From contig JAAHFN010000054.1 of NCBI GenBank assembly GCA_010672965.1, positions 1-47,703 of the forward strand: DNA of 47,703 bases. The letters run 5' to 3'. The position numbers and the translations under genes were made by a program. Position 1 is the first letter of the stretch; every line of letters starts with the position of its first letter. The DNA is from Oscillatoria sp. SIO1A7 (lineage in GTDB: Bacteria; Cyanobacteriota; Cyanobacteriia; Cyanobacteriales; Laspinemataceae). Shown in pieces: positions 8,852-18,295 of the stretch. A model generated the notes under the pieces. That model was not told where the DNA came from, searched no databases, and saw nothing but the letters and a program-made list of their open reading frames with translations.

Positions 8852-9541
8852 ATGCTTTTCTTAAAACTGGTTTGGCGAATTGTACTATATCTCTTAATTA
8901 CGACGGTCGTTGTGGCGATCGCTCTTGTTTACAAGTTCTTATTCATCCTCTTGGGGGACGGGCTAATCTATAAAATTCCTCTAGCAGGAGATGTTCTGCT
9001 CAGCATGGAAATTCTAGAAATTTTAAATATTTTGGTTTTTGCGATTCTCGGCATGGGCTTCGGAGTAGCCACTGTAATCTTACCTCGTTATTTTGGAGTC
9101 AAAGTAAGCCAAATTGTCTTAGCAATTTTAATTCCTATTATTTTTAGCACCAGCACATTTTTTAGATATCATCAATGGGTGCAAGATTTTCAAATAACAG
9201 AACGAATTTCTCACAATCAATCAGAACTAATTACCAATTCATTTTTGAGGAAACAAACGAATGGCCAGCAAGAAGGTTTATGGGGATTTTACTTATATAC
9301 TGCGAATATTCCGATTCTCCCGGCCAATGAAAAAGACATGATAGAATTAGATGCATGGATGACAGCCAGCAAAACTAGAGTAATGCGAATTACAGGACAG
9401 GAAGAAAAAATGGTATCCTTATTATTTGCCAGTCGCGGTTGGGGTCTGAGAATATTTTACTTAATTGTCTCGATTATGGCCACTATTGTTAACTTCAAAG
9501 AGGGTATCAAGGCATTCCACAGAATAGCCGGATCGAGCTGA
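8852..9541 (+). CDS. small integral membrane protein, unknown
   Basis: 229 residues with about four hydrophobic helices: roughly 8-36 (ends VYKFLFILLG), 53-76 (LEILNILVFAILGMGFGVAT), 85-105 (IVLAILIPIIFSTSTFF) and 198-215 (IFYLIVSIMATIV). A soluble region of about 90 residues lies between the third and fourth helices. No recognisable catalytic motif or family. It lies between polysaccharide transferase genes, so a role in envelope assembly is possible but unsupported. Confidence 0.6.
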   Translation: MLFLKLVWRIVLYLLITTVVVAIALVYKFLFILLGDGLIYKIPLAGDVLLSMEILEILNILVFAILGMGFGVATVILPRYFGVKVSQIVLAILIPIIFSTSTFFRYHQWVQDFQITERISHNQSELITNSFLRKQTNGQQEGLWGFYLYTANIPILPANEKDMIELDAWMTASKTRVMRITGQEEKMVSLLFASRGWGLRIFYLIVSIMATIVNFKEGIKAFHRIAGSS

Positions 9542-9731
9542 CAGCTCTAAAAGAGCGACAAGCTGAAAGCCGTAAGACTATGCCAAGAAATAAATTAGCC
9601 AAGAAAGGGAGAACGAGTTCCGAAAAGTCTGCGACCCACGATATGCGGGGGACAGGACGGGCCGGGGACGGGGGGGAGAAAGGCCGGTTTGAGAAGCCCT
9701 TGAGAAAAGTTTTACAAACGCTATAAAGTTT
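9542..9731. other. short gap without a gene
   Basis: A G-rich stretch (GGGGACAGGACGGG, 9648-9661) precedes the next gene. There are no strong inverted repeats and no consensus promoter that I can support. Confidence 0.4.
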
Positions 9732-10958
9732 ATGCGCATTCTAATTTACTCGTATAACTACGACCCAGAACCAATCGGCATTGCCCCGCTAATGACAGAA
9801 CTAGCAGAGGGGTTGTTCAAACGAGGCCATGAGATGCGAGTGGTCACGGCTATGCCCAACTACCCAGAACGACGCATCTACGATGGATATCAGGGCAAGT
9901 GGTATTTCAGCGAAGAGCGAAACCGCGTAACAGTCGATCGCAGTTGGGTCTGGATTCGGCCGCTGCCAAATCTCATCGATCGCCTGTTGCTCGATGGCAC
10001 CTTTGTCCTCAACAGTTTTCCCCAAGCAGCGAGTGGCTGGCGACCTGATGTGATTCTGGCCACAGTTCCTCCCCTGCCCATCTGCATTCCCGCCACCGTT
10101 TTGGCATGGTTGCGCAGAACTCCGGTCGTTTTGAACGTCCAAGATATCCAGCACGAAGCTGCAATCCATGTGGGGCTGCTCCAGAATAAGGCTCTAATTC
10201 GCACCTTTGAAACCTTAGAAAAATTTGCCTATCGCCATGCGACCAAAATTAGCGTCATTGCCGATGGCTTTACAGATAATTTACTGGCTAAGGGGGTGCC
10301 AGCCGAAAAAATAGAGCTAATTCCAAATTGGACTAATATAAATTGGATAAAGCCCAAACCCAAGGAAAATAATGAGTTCCGCAAAGCCCACCAACTGGAG
10401 AATAAGTTTGTGGTTCTTTATTCGGGTAACATTAGCCTAACTCAAGATTTGGTAACGGCGATTAAAGCAGCAGCCCGATTGAATCACATTCCAGAAATTC
10501 AGTTTGTCATTGTCGGGGAAACTAGAGCGATCGCCCGGGTCGGGGAATATTGCCAAATGTTCGGAGCCCATAATGTGAAACTGCTGGAATTTCAGCCCCG
10601 GGAAAAATTACCGGATATGCTGGCGGCTGCCGATGTAGGCTTAGTGCTTCAGAAGCATAACGTTATTGCCTTTAATATGCCGTCCAAAATTCCCTTATTG
10701 CTGGCTGCTGGTTGTGCTATAGTAGCCTCTGTTCCCCCGACGGGAACCGCTGCAAAAGCCGTTACAAAGAGCGGCGGCGGTATAGTCGTAACGCCAGAAA
10801 AACCCGAAGCATTAGCTGTAGCAATTCTAGGCTTGTATAAAAACCCAGAGAAAACAGCGGCTCTTTCTCGGCAAGCTCGGCAACATGCTGTAGAGCATTA
10901 CTCCTTAGATCGAGCCTTGACACGTTATGAGTCACTATTTACCGAAGTAATTGCCTGA
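9732..10958 (+). CDS. WcaI-like glycosyltransferase (GT4)
   Basis: 408 residues resembling the colanic-acid-type WcaI transferases. The N-terminus (MRILIYSYNYDPEPIGIAPL) is diagnostic for the group, followed by YPERRIYDGYQGKW and NVQDIQHEAAIHVGLL. The C-terminal donor domain has VVLYSGNISLTQDL and the Glu/Pro/Ser-rich stretch NMPSKIPLLLAAGCAIVAS, where GT4 enzymes bind the nucleotide sugar. Full length. The ATG at 9732 begins the family motif, with no strong ribosome site upstream. In the GT context it most likely adds a sugar during exopolysaccharide repeat-unit synthesis; the specific sugar (fucose in the E. coli homologue) cannot be assumed. Confidence 0.88.
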   Translation: MRILIYSYNYDPEPIGIAPLMTELAEGLFKRGHEMRVVTAMPNYPERRIYDGYQGKWYFSEERNRVTVDRSWVWIRPLPNLIDRLLLDGTFVLNSFPQAASGWRPDVILATVPPLPICIPATVLAWLRRTPVVLNVQDIQHEAAIHVGLLQNKALIRTFETLEKFAYRHATKISVIADGFTDNLLAKGVPAEKIELIPNWTNINWIKPKPKENNEFRKAHQLENKFVVLYSGNISLTQDLVTAIKAAARLNHIPEIQFVIVGETRAIARVGEYCQMFGAHNVKLLEFQPREKLPDMLAAADVGLVLQKHNVIAFNMPSKIPLLLAAGCAIVASVPPTGTAAKAVTKSGGGIVVTPEKPEALAVAILGLYKNPEKTAALSRQARQHAVEHYSLDRALTRYESLFTEVIA

Positions 10959-11185
10959 TTGAATAATAGTTAAAATAGATAAAAAAGTTCCTAATTCAGT
11001 CATTGGGGAGCATCTTATATTTAGTAAAATGCCTATTTCCTCTTTGTGTTCAATAATTATAGCAAAATAGATATATTGTCTGTTGTTATTGCCTTATTAT
11101 TTTTTAATAAAATAAAATTATAATATTCGCCGATAAAAAACAATGAGTCTTGAGATTGAAAGCTGGGAGGAATTGCGATCGCATT

Positions 11186-11288
11186 TATAGCTCTACGCGC
11201 AAGTCAAAAGTCATGCATTCAAAAGTCAAAGGTATAATCTGACTAAGGAACGAGCATTTATGTCTTAACTCATTTGCGTAGTGCTATA
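11186..11288 (+). mobile_element. miniature inverted-repeat element, family C, copy 1
   Basis: About 103 bp with ends TATAGCTCTACGCGCAA and TTTGCGTAGTGCTATA (imperfect inverse complements). The body carries AAGTCAAAAGTC and GACTAAGGAACGAGC, both shared with the copy at 44238-44338; a degenerate reverse copy lies at 18292-18407. Ends in TA, no coding capacity. Confidence 0.7.
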
Positions 11289-11415
11289 CAAGTATTGACA
11301 AAAAATTGCCAATGAGCGATCGCTATTTTGGAAACAAGAAACCTAGAAGTTGTTGCAATAGCAGTAAAGCGATCGCTCTGTTAGATACAAATACAGCGAA
11401 TAACCCACAATACAA

Positions 11416-11554
11416 ATAGCGTTTCTCAAACAAGTGTATTAAGTGAAGGTGTAGGGGCTAAGAAATATCCCCTAGACTGTCTGGGCTGTAGAACGAGAGT
11501 TATCGTATTGGGATGCAACGCCGGTGGAATATCGTATCAATTTGAGAACCGCTA
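11416..11554 (+). mobile_element. miniature inverted-repeat element, family A, copy 2 (diverged)
   Basis: Matches copy 1 at both ends (ATAGCGTTTCTCAAA and TTTGAGAACCGCTA) and at GGGATGCAACGCCGGTGG. The central part has drifted (GGGCTAAGAAATATCCC replaces the usual core). The outermost base at each end is lost, so it is probably an old insertion. Confidence 0.7.
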
Positions 11555-11622
11555 AAAATGCCAATTAAGTTCCAACCGAATTACTATAGAAAAGAATTCA
11601 GCCATGACATTTAGGGATTTCA

Positions 11623-11702
11623 GGACTTACGCGGGGCTTGCCATATAGCAGTAAGCAGTCAGCAAGAGAGCAGTCAGGCGATCGGAATCAGTGCGTAAGT
11701 CC
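11623..11702. mobile_element. short element with GGACTTACGC ends, family B, copy 1
   Basis: Bounded by GGACTTACGC and GCGTAAGTCC, a perfect 10-bp inverted repeat, 80 bp in total. The interior holds GTCAGCA heptamers. Other copies lie at 42896-42978 and 43091-43180; single ends occur near 16735, 37298 and 40643. It ends about 40 bases upstream of the phosphotransferase gene. Confidence 0.65.
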
Positions 11703-11740
11703 GGGGTTTAAAACAAGACTATCGAGGGGTGTTCGAGGGT

Positions 11741-14476
11741 ATGGTCGGAATAGTTATCGTATCGCACAGCGCCAAACTCGCTGCAGGGGTAGAGGAATTA
11801 GCGCGACAGATGGTTCGGGAGCCGTTGCCGATAGCGATCGCTGCGGGTATTGACGACCCACTTGGACCCTTTGGCACCGACGCGATGGACGTTTATGCCG
11901 CTATCGAGTCTGCTTACAGCGAGGATGGCGTAATAGTATTGATGGACTCGGGCAGCGCCGTAAGGAGCGCGCAGATGGCTTGGGAATTTTTGCCGCAAAA
12001 CAAGCGGAGCAAAGTCAGATTGTGCGAAGCCCCCTTAGTAGAAGGAGCGATCGCCGCTACAGTGCAAGCCGCCGCCGGTGCGAGCCTGGAAAAAGTTATC
12101 GCCGAAGCGAGAGGAGCCCTACTAGGGGCAAAAGGAATAGATAGCGAAAGCCTACCGGAACCGGAAGGGACTATTAAGGCGGCCAGTTTTAATTTAAAAA
12201 CAGACCTAGCCGCAAAAGAAATCCGTTTGACGGTCAAAAATAGGCTGGGAATTCATGCCCGCCCGGCAGCCAAGTTAGCAGCAGCCGCCAACCAGTTTCA
12301 ATCTCAAATCGTTCTCAAAAATATCACCACCGGAGCGATCGCCCGCAGCGCCAAAAATATAAATCAAATCGCGACCTTGGGCATCCTGGAAGGGGATGAA
12401 ATTGCGATCGCGGCTAGCGGCTCCGACGCAGAACTGGCCTTAGCGGCTTTGCAGCAATTGATAGAAAATAATTTTGGCGATCGAGCCAAATCCCAGCTTG
12501 ACCAGCAAGCCAAATCCCAGCTTGACCAGCAAGCCAATTCCGAGCTTGGGGAGGGAATTGACCAGCAAGCCAAATCCGAGTTTGCTCCCCAAGCCAATTC
12601 CGAGTTTGGGGAGGGAATTGACCAGCAAGCCAAATGCCAGCTTGACCAGCGAATTGGGGAGCAAGCCAAATCCAAAAGGCAAACTTCAACCATCCCCAGC
12701 AATCCCGAGCCGAACAAGGACGCGGAGATTGGGGAAGCAACGATTGAGGGCATTGGCGCTTCCCCGGGAATTGCGATCGGGGCAGCAATTAAATATCGAT
12801 CCGCCCTCTCGGGGAGGGTCGAGGGCAAAAATGATTTTGACAAAATCCAAAACCCATTCGACAGCCAATGCCTTTCTGCTCTTGACCGAGCTGACCTTTG
12901 CCAAAGTGAGAATCCCGAGCATGAATGGCAGCAGCTAGATCTTGCTATTCAAACTGCCGAGCGACAAATTCAGGACCTGACCCATCGTAGCAGCATTCCT
13001 CCCAGCAGCGAAATCCTGGATATTTTTCAAGCCCATTTGCTCTGCTTAGAAGACCCGGCGCTTCTGGAGCGGGTTCGGGAGCTAATTTTTGACCGGAGCT
13101 TGGATGCTGTCTGTGCCTGGAAACTGGCGATCGCGGAAATAGCCAGCAGCTACCAGTCTCTGCAAGACTCTTACCTCCAGGCTCGCGCAACGGATATTAA
13201 AGATGTAGGGCTTCGAGTGCTGCGATCGCTTGAAGGAGTCGAGAGCGAAACAGATGAAATGCCCCAGGCAGGAATTCTCATTGCTACGGAGCTGGCTCCT
13301 TCGGAGGTCGCTCAATTGAAGCCGAACTGGGAGGCCCCAGGAGTCGCCCTTACGGGCATCTGTATGGTTGCGGGAAGTCCGACATCTCACAGCGCCATTA
13401 TCGCCAAGATGATGGGCATCCCGACTGTCGTCGGTGCGGGCAAGGAATTGTTGCAATTGGCGGCGGGGGTCGAGCTGGCCCTAGATGGGGAGACGGGTCG
13501 GGTCTGGATAGAGCCAAGCTCCCAAAAGCGACGGGAATTAGAGGCCAAACAAGAACGACTAGAGGCAATGGAGCAAGCGATCGGAGCGGAAGCTATAACC
13601 CGAGACCGACATAAGGTGTTAATAACGGCCAATATTATTGATGCTAGCGGTGCCCGGTTTGCCCTAAATTGCGGAGCCTCTGGAGTGGGATTGTTGCGTA
13701 CTGAGTTTCTCTATTCTGAGAGAAACAGGCCGCCGACAGAGGAGGAGCAGTTGGAAGCTTATCGGGCGATCGCTCGCATTCTCGGCGATCGGCCTCTAGT
13801 TATCCGCACGGTGGATATCGGCGGCGACAAGCCCATCGCCTATATCAACCCAGAACCAGAAGCAAATCCCTTCTTAGGATGGCGGGGAGTTCGCCAAAGC
13901 CTGGACTGTCCCGAACTGCTGGAAACCCAGCTCCGGGCTATCCTGCGAGCGAGCCACGGACAGCAGATTAAAGTCATGTTTCCAATGGTGACCTCAGTGC
14001 GGGAGATTCGTGCGGCCAAACAGATTCTGGCCAAAGTCCAATCTCAACTGCTTCAGGCAGGAATCCCTTTCGACAAGGCAATAGAAGTAGGGATAATGGT
14101 CGAGACTCCCGCTGCGGTAACGATGGCAGACCGCTTAGCTGTTGAGGTTGACTTTTTCAGTATCGGCACCAACGACCTGAGCCAATATGCAATGGCCGCC
14201 GATCGCTCCAATGCCAAAGTCGCCCATCTCGCCGATCCCTTAGAACCGGCAGTATTGCGCATGCTTCGGGATACAATTGACGCCGCTCGGGAAGCAGGAA
14301 TCTGGACTAGCATTTGTGGCGAGGTAGCTTCCAATCCGATTGCAACTGCTATTTTAGTGGGGTTGGGCGCAGACGAACTGAGCGTCACGCCAGCCGCTAT
14401 CCCTGCGCTCAAAGCAGAAATTGCTCGCTTGACAATGGCCGAGGCTAAGGCGATCGCCAGCGATGCTTTATTGTAA
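11741..14476 (+). CDS. DhaM-HPr-enzyme I fusion (PEP-dependent phosphotransferase)
   Basis: A 911-residue phosphorelay protein. Residues 1-130 are an EIIA-Man-type DhaM domain with the phospho-His in GIVIVSHSAKLAAGV (His9). Residues about 160-245 are HPr (NRLGIHARPAAKLA, His172). A repetitive Gln/Lys linker covers about 250-330. Full enzyme I follows (start GIGASPGIAIG): phospho-His in SPTSHSAIIAK, PEP-binding FLRTEFL-type segment (GLLRTEFLYSE), GTNDLSQYAMAADR, and catalytic Cys in SICGEVAS. In known systems DhaM phosphorylates DhaL-ADP for dihydroxyacetone kinase; enzyme I draws phosphate from PEP. Unlike E. coli DhaM, whose EI part is truncated, this EI appears complete. DhaK and DhaL are not nearby. 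The ATG at 11741 has GAGGGG about 11 bases upstream; a GTG at 11729 is the alternative. Confidence 0.92.
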   Translation: MVGIVIVSHSAKLAAGVEELARQMVREPLPIAIAAGIDDPLGPFGTDAMDVYAAIESAYSEDGVIVLMDSGSAVRSAQMAWEFLPQNKRSKVRLCEAPLVEGAIAATVQAAAGASLEKVIAEARGALLGAKGIDSESLPEPEGTIKAASFNLKTDLAAKEIRLTVKNRLGIHARPAAKLAAAANQFQSQIVLKNITTGAIARSAKNINQIATLGILEGDEIAIAASGSDAELALAALQQLIENNFGDRAKSQLDQQAKSQLDQQANSELGEGIDQQAKSEFAPQANSEFGEGIDQQAKCQLDQRIGEQAKSKRQTSTIPSNPEPNKDAEIGEATIEGIGASPGIAIGAAIKYRSALSGRVEGKNDFDKIQNPFDSQCLSALDRADLCQSENPEHEWQQLDLAIQTAERQIQDLTHRSSIPPSSEILDIFQAHLLCLEDPALLERVRELIFDRSLDAVCAWKLAIAEIASSYQSLQDSYLQARATDIKDVGLRVLRSLEGVESETDEMPQAGILIATELAPSEVAQLKPNWEAPGVALTGICMVAGSPTSHSAIIAKMMGIPTVVGAGKELLQLAAGVELALDGETGRVWIEPSSQKRRELEAKQERLEAMEQAIGAEAITRDRHKVLITANIIDASGARFALNCGASGVGLLRTEFLYSERNRPPTEEEQLEAYRAIARILGDRPLVIRTVDIGGDKPIAYINPEPEANPFLGWRGVRQSLDCPELLETQLRAILRASHGQQIKVMFPMVTSVREIRAAKQILAKVQSQLLQAGIPFDKAIEVGIMVETPAAVTMADRLAVEVDFFSIGTNDLSQYAMAADRSNAKVAHLADPLEPAVLRMLRDTIDAAREAGIWTSICGEVASNPIATAILVGLGADELSVTPAAIPALKAEIARLTMAEAKAIASDALL
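12480..12672 (+). repeat. in-frame repeat array in the HPr-EI linker
   Basis: Seven or so imperfect copies of a unit encoding DQQAKS(Q/E)(L/F), in two sub-forms (one with GEGI). DNA repeats include GACCAGCAAGCCAAATCC. HPr and enzyme I motifs on both sides remain intact, so it is an expandable spacer. Long shadow frames on the other strand follow from its low complexity. Confidence 0.8.
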
Positions 14477-14477
14477 A

Positions 14478-14655
14478 GTGGGGTGTGGGGTGTGGGGTGT
14501 GAGGTGTAGGGAAGAGAGAGGGAGAAGACTTGGGAGAAGGGGAAGACTTGGGAGAAATTATTAATTCCACCCCACACCCCACACCCCACACCCCCACACC
14601 CTAATTTCGCCTACACCCCACACCCCACACCCCACACCCCACACCCCACACCCTA
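14478..14655. repeat. GGGGTGT / CCCCACA heptamer arrays facing each other
   Basis: GGGGTGT heptamers at 14478-14510 are followed by a purine-rich spacer (AGGGAAGAGAGAGG) and by CCCCACA heptamers at 14569-14655. The two arrays are complementary and could form a long hairpin just after the stop of the phosphotransferase gene, possibly acting as its transcript end. Confidence 0.8.
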
Positions 14656-14662
14656 AATTTCC

Positions 14663-15610
14663 ATGACTGACAAAAACAAACCAGACTGGGCGGGAGAAGA
14701 CTGGCTCTCCCGATTCGTTAATCTCTTAATCCAAACGAAGCCTATATATAAGGTGATGAAGCACCAAGCAAGACAAGTCTTGATTAAGACTGCCGAAAAG
14801 AATGGCATTCCTTGGCGGCAAAATTACCAGGATCTAGAAGCATCGGGGGCGAAGGCTCTACTAGAAAAAATCGCCAACCCCAAGGTTGCCTACCCAGACT
14901 ATTACCAGGTGCCTTTCCACGCTTACGATAAGGGCAATCTCTGCTGGGAAGCAGCTTTTGAAGCTTCCTCCGCTACCCAGTCGATGGCTTTGAGAGTTTG
15001 GCCGCAAGAAAAGATAACTTGGCAGACCGCACAAGAAAAATTGCGAAATAGCTTTAATGAATATCTCGGCTGCTACAGTCCCAGTAGCGTCCGAGATATT
15101 CTAGATATTGGCTGCTCCGTGGGAATTTCTACCAAAGCAGTCCATCGCTACTATTGCCAGCGACAAAAAACAGCAGTTAGAACTGCGGGCTTAGATTTAT
15201 CTCCTTATATGTTGGCGGCAGCCAAAACTTTGGATGAGAAGGGAGAAATATCGGAATGGATACATGCCTTGGGCGAGGATACGGGTCTGCCGGATAATTC
15301 TTTTGATGTAGTGACGCTCCAGTTTCTCATTCACGAATTGCCGCGCCAAGCAACTCGGGAAATTTTGCAGGAAGTCTTTCGGATTCTGCGCCCGGGCGGA
15401 TGTTTGGGAATTGTCGATAATAATCCGCGATCGCCAGTTATCCAGAATCTGCCTCCGGCATTGTTCGTGCTTATGAAAAGTACGGAACCCTGGAGCGACG
15501 ATTACTATACCTTTGACGTAGAGGAAGCCATCCAGGCGATCGGATTCGATCGCCAGACGACGATAGCGAGCGACCCCCGTCACCGCACGATTGTAGCCGT
15601 GAAGCCTTGA
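14663..15610 (+). CDS. class I SAM-dependent methyltransferase
   Basis: 315 residues. About 145 N-terminal residues lack a recognised motif. Then comes a standard Rossmann methyltransferase core: motif I ILDIGCSVGIST (about 150-162), motif II GLDLSPYMLAAA (about 177-188), LPDNSFDVVTLQFLIHELP (motif IV region) and RILRPGGCLGIVD (post-motif). The fold resembles UbiE/Methyltransf_11. The ATG at 14663 follows the CCCCACA array, with no clear ribosome site. The substrate cannot be deduced. Confidence 0.88.
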   Translation: MTDKNKPDWAGEDWLSRFVNLLIQTKPIYKVMKHQARQVLIKTAEKNGIPWRQNYQDLEASGAKALLEKIANPKVAYPDYYQVPFHAYDKGNLCWEAAFEASSATQSMALRVWPQEKITWQTAQEKLRNSFNEYLGCYSPSSVRDILDIGCSVGISTKAVHRYYCQRQKTAVRTAGLDLSPYMLAAAKTLDEKGEISEWIHALGEDTGLPDNSFDVVTLQFLIHELPRQATREILQEVFRILRPGGCLGIVDNNPRSPVIQNLPPALFVLMKSTEPWSDDYYTFDVEEAIQAIGFDRQTTIASDPRHRTIVAVKP

Positions 15611-15639
15611 GGAGGATATCTCGTCCCTATTGCTGCATC

Positions 15640-15733
15640 TATAGCGGTTCTCTCGCTTGATGTGAGTTTATCTGGGCCCCCCGCAAGGAGAGTAAGGGAA
15701 TTACCGCCGTAGTATCCCCCTTTCCCTACACCC
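15640..15733 (-). mobile_element. degenerate family A element
   Basis: Begins TATAGCGGTTCTC and continues TTGATGTGAG, as do reverse-oriented family A copies. The interior diverges and the far end is missing, stopping just before the adjacent gene's 3' end. Confidence 0.55.
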
Positions 15734-15749
15734 ATGATGCCCGAAGAAA

Positions 15750-16628
15750 CTACACTGCTGCGGGAGTTCGATCTTGTCCGGCTTGCTGGTTATCAGACTG
15801 AGACTTCTGTTGTTGTTGTTGCGTCACTGCTGCTGTATCTTCTTGCATTTGCTTCAGATGAATTACATTCACCTTAGAGATAAAACTTGAGATAGCCTTT
15901 TTCAAGGATTTTTCGCGTAGTTTGTCCTCTGTAATATCGTAATCCTGATAAGCATTACTCACGCCTAAAACAAATTTTTCTTGTTCTGCTTCTAGGAGTT
16001 CGACGGCTTTGTTAGAAAAAGTCCATTTTTCTTGAAAGCCAAAGGAAGTGGCAACGCTAGCAATAATCGAGGCAAGCGCCGGACAGATGACAGGCAACCA
16101 CTTAAACCAAGACACATCTGTTTCCAACTTATCTACTAAAACTAAAATTGGGGTAACTCCAGACAAAATAACCGTTCCCAACTGCAAAATATAGTAAGCA
16201 TTGCGACAGATAACTCGAACTCGCTTGTAATCGTCAATCAAATCTTGAGAGTATTGTAAAGCACTTTTTACCAATGGATTTAGCCAAGTTTTTTCTTGAG
16301 CCTCCTCGATTGTTAGCGTAGAAAGGTTGCGCAAGTTGGCTTTCTTACTGAGTTGGTTCTCTTTGGCTTTCTTAGCATAGTCTTCCTTGAAGCGCATATC
16401 GAGTAAAAACAGAAAGATAAGGGCACCAACACAAAAAGCCACCCCTACAATCGAGTTGACATGCCCGGGAAGAAGAACCCCAGTAATGCTGAAACCGACG
16501 ATTGCGGCTACCGATAGGTACTGGAGTATTTTTAAGGGGAACGGTAGGCCAGGATTTGGCAGTTCTGTATCTCCGTTAAAAGTTTCAGTTTGAGGATTTT
16601 GCTTCTTCACAATTTCTGAAGTACTCAT
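15750..16628 (-). CDS. DUF4231 / SLATT-like membrane protein (four helices)
   Basis: 292 residues. Two membrane helices at about 30-78 (including SIVGVAFCVGALIFLFLLDM) and two more at about 147-200 (ILQLGTVILSGVTPILVL and ICPALASIIASVATSFGF), the latter followed by FQEKWTFSNKAVELLEAEQE. That arrangement, two helices then a helical cytoplasmic tail with W...Y/NKA.ELL.E, is characteristic of DUF4231, a member of the SLATT group of 2TM proteins proposed as pore-forming effectors in nucleotide-linked conflict systems. The N-terminal helix pair looks like an extra module. The C-terminus is Gln-rich. It is 15 kb from the second SLATT-like gene (32171-32791) and has no SLOG or nucleotidyltransferase neighbour. 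ATG at 16628. Confidence 0.7.
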   Translation of the reverse strand: MSTSEIVKKQNPQTETFNGDTELPNPGLPFPLKILQYLSVAAIVGFSITGVLLPGHVNSIVGVAFCVGALIFLFLLDMRFKEDYAKKAKENQLSKKANLRNLSTLTIEEAQEKTWLNPLVKSALQYSQDLIDDYKRVRVICRNAYYILQLGTVILSGVTPILVLVDKLETDVSWFKWLPVICPALASIIASVATSFGFQEKWTFSNKAVELLEAEQEKFVLGVSNAYQDYDITEDKLREKSLKKAISSFISKVNVIHLKQMQEDTAAVTQQQQQKSQSDNQQAGQDRTPAAV

Positions 16629-17025
16629 GATCTACTCGCTTATGTGCCTCGTCAGTTATCTGTAAATTTTGCATATTCGTTCTAAGCACGAATGCTAGCA
16701 TACCTTTGTAGATATTGTCAATATCGGGACTTACGAATTAAGGAACGATCGCAATAAGGTGTTCCTGACCTAAGGCCAGAGGGGTATAAGCCTCTACACC
16801 CCTCTAAACCCTAGTTTTTAAGCTGTCGCGCAAATTCGGCATGGGCTTTGGGCGCTTTGGCCAAGGAACGAGGGGTAAGCCCAAGCCCGCACCGTTGCTC
16901 GTTCGGGCATTCCACAGCATTCGCGACTGTCGCCGATTTAAATGCTTAATAGCTTAGCCCAATTCCCAATTCCCAATTCCCAATTCCCAATTCCCAATTC
17001 CCAATTTCCAATTCCCAATTCCCTA
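16629..17025. other. gene-free interval with STRRs
   Basis: Contains a single family B end (GGGACTTACG, about 16735), a GC-rich imperfect inverted repeat near 16840-16900, and nine or so CCCAATT heptamers at 16958-17024 that stop two bases before the stop codon of the DUF1838 gene. No gene seen. Confidence 0.6.
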
Positions 17026-17844
17026 CTACGATGCTTCTCGCTCTGGAATGGGGAATATCTCGGCTCGCAGATAAGCATCAAAGTGCTTTTTAAAATAAGT
17101 CCAAGAGGTCATATCTTCTATCTCTGATTGGCTCTTGGGGGCATTTTTATATAGCGGCACGCGGGTCTTGATTTCCTCCTGGAGCAATTGAGGTAGTTCG
17201 CTAAAACTAGCAACTTTACCGCCCCAAGCGCTATAGACTAAATTGCCCGGGCGATCGCCCATTTTCATCCAAGGCACCCAAGGCCCAATCCTGTCCCAAG
17301 CCAGCATAACTTGAGAAACAGAAGTTGTCTCCTCATTGCGCAGCTCTGTAGTAGAAACTGTTAGCTTGAATAGCTCGGTAGCTTGATAAATAGGTTGCGG
17401 GCTGTAGGGAGCAAATCGGAGATCGTCTGCTAGGGGGTTAGGGTAGTGAGAAAACAAATCAAAAACAAACGCCGTAGTATCTCCCTCGACTATCGCTGGA
17501 AAAGGACGTTTAAAAACTCCTTGCACTCCATTGTTCGCCACATGAACTACCGGCAGCTCTTCTTCCCCAGTCCAAGGGTTTTTCCATTTCCGCAAAATCT
17601 CCCGCGTATTCGGATCTAGATAAAAAGTCAGCTCTCTAGAGGTAAAATCCCAACCGCCATCTGGTTTGGGAATACATCGAGCCGCGCTCATACCGACGAT
17701 TTGGAACAAATGCTGTTTGCGCTCTCCGGGCACCATAGAATACACCGAACCCACCCAAGTCAGAAAGGATTGCTCGCCATCGGTACTGGCCCGCACTTTA
17801 ACCCAATCTTGGGCCTGCAAGTTCTCTTTTTTGAAATCAACCAT
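17026..17844 (-). CDS. DUF1838 family protein
   Basis: 272 residues matching the DUF1838 family: an N-terminal [20 protein letters not shown] segment, the characteristic [23 protein letters not shown] stretch (about 92-114) and HVANNGVQG shortly after. Function is unknown in the literature I know; members are common in cyanobacteria and proteobacteria and appear soluble. No signal peptide here. The ATG at 17844 begins the family sequence. It reads away from the NYN-domain gene upstream, with elements between. Confidence 0.75.
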
Positions 17845-18089
17845 TACACTGCATCTATCCCATTAGATTTGTAATATTGCACTACCAAGACAGCTTAGGA
17901 CAGTCACAAAACGCTCATGAGTGCCTATGGCAAGACTTTAGCTGACTGCTGACTGCTTATAGCTGATAGCTTACTGCTATATATAGCTATTTGTGGGCAT
18001 GGGGGAATGGGGAATGGGGAATGGGCATGGGGAATGGGAGCCCGAACGAGGCAAACATTAAATTGCCATACTATCCGATTGGCAGCAAG

Positions 18090-18119
18090 AAGCCCGGTTT
18101 CGCAGAAGAAACCGGGCTT
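18090..18119. repeat. AAGCCCGGTTT hairpin
   Basis: Stem AAGCCCGGTTT (18090-18100) pairs with AAACCGGGCTT (18109-18119). The same motif recurs at 26701-26731 and, in the variants AGAAACCGGG / AGAAACCCGG, at 26778-26850, so it is a dispersed repeat as well as a potential terminator. Confidence 0.65.
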
Positions 18120-18141
18120 GTAAGGAATTGCTTTATAGCAC

Positions 18142-18295
18142 TATAGCGTTTCTCAAATAAGTGTAATAAACGATAGGGCCAATGAAACGTAGGGGCGACA
18201 GCATCCCCGCTACTATCTCGCGCGCTCCGAACGGGAATCTCTGTATTGGGATGCAACGCCTGTGGCATCTCACATCAAGCGCGAGAAACGCTATA
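18142..18295 (+). mobile_element. miniature inverted-repeat element, family A, copy 4 (intact ends)
   Basis: 154 bp with perfect 13-bp ends TATAGCGTTTCTC / GAGAAACGCTATA, the best-preserved pair in the window. The core has GGGGCGACAGCATCCCC and GGGATGCAACGCC. Its right-hand TATA is shared with the adjoining family C element. Confidence 0.8.

Larger units (their letters stand above)
10959..11740. other. 780-bp gene-free, element-rich interval
   Basis: The first 200 bases are AT-rich with no gene. The rest is a chain of miniature elements: family C (11186-11288), family A (11416-11554) and family B (11623-11702). The open frame at 11638 crosses element B and is not convincing. Confidence 0.7.

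Noticed and set aside
12364-12843. 159-codon minus-strand frame rich in Trp, Ser and Leu
   Set aside because: Shadow of the repetitive HPr-EI linker of the phosphotransferase gene.
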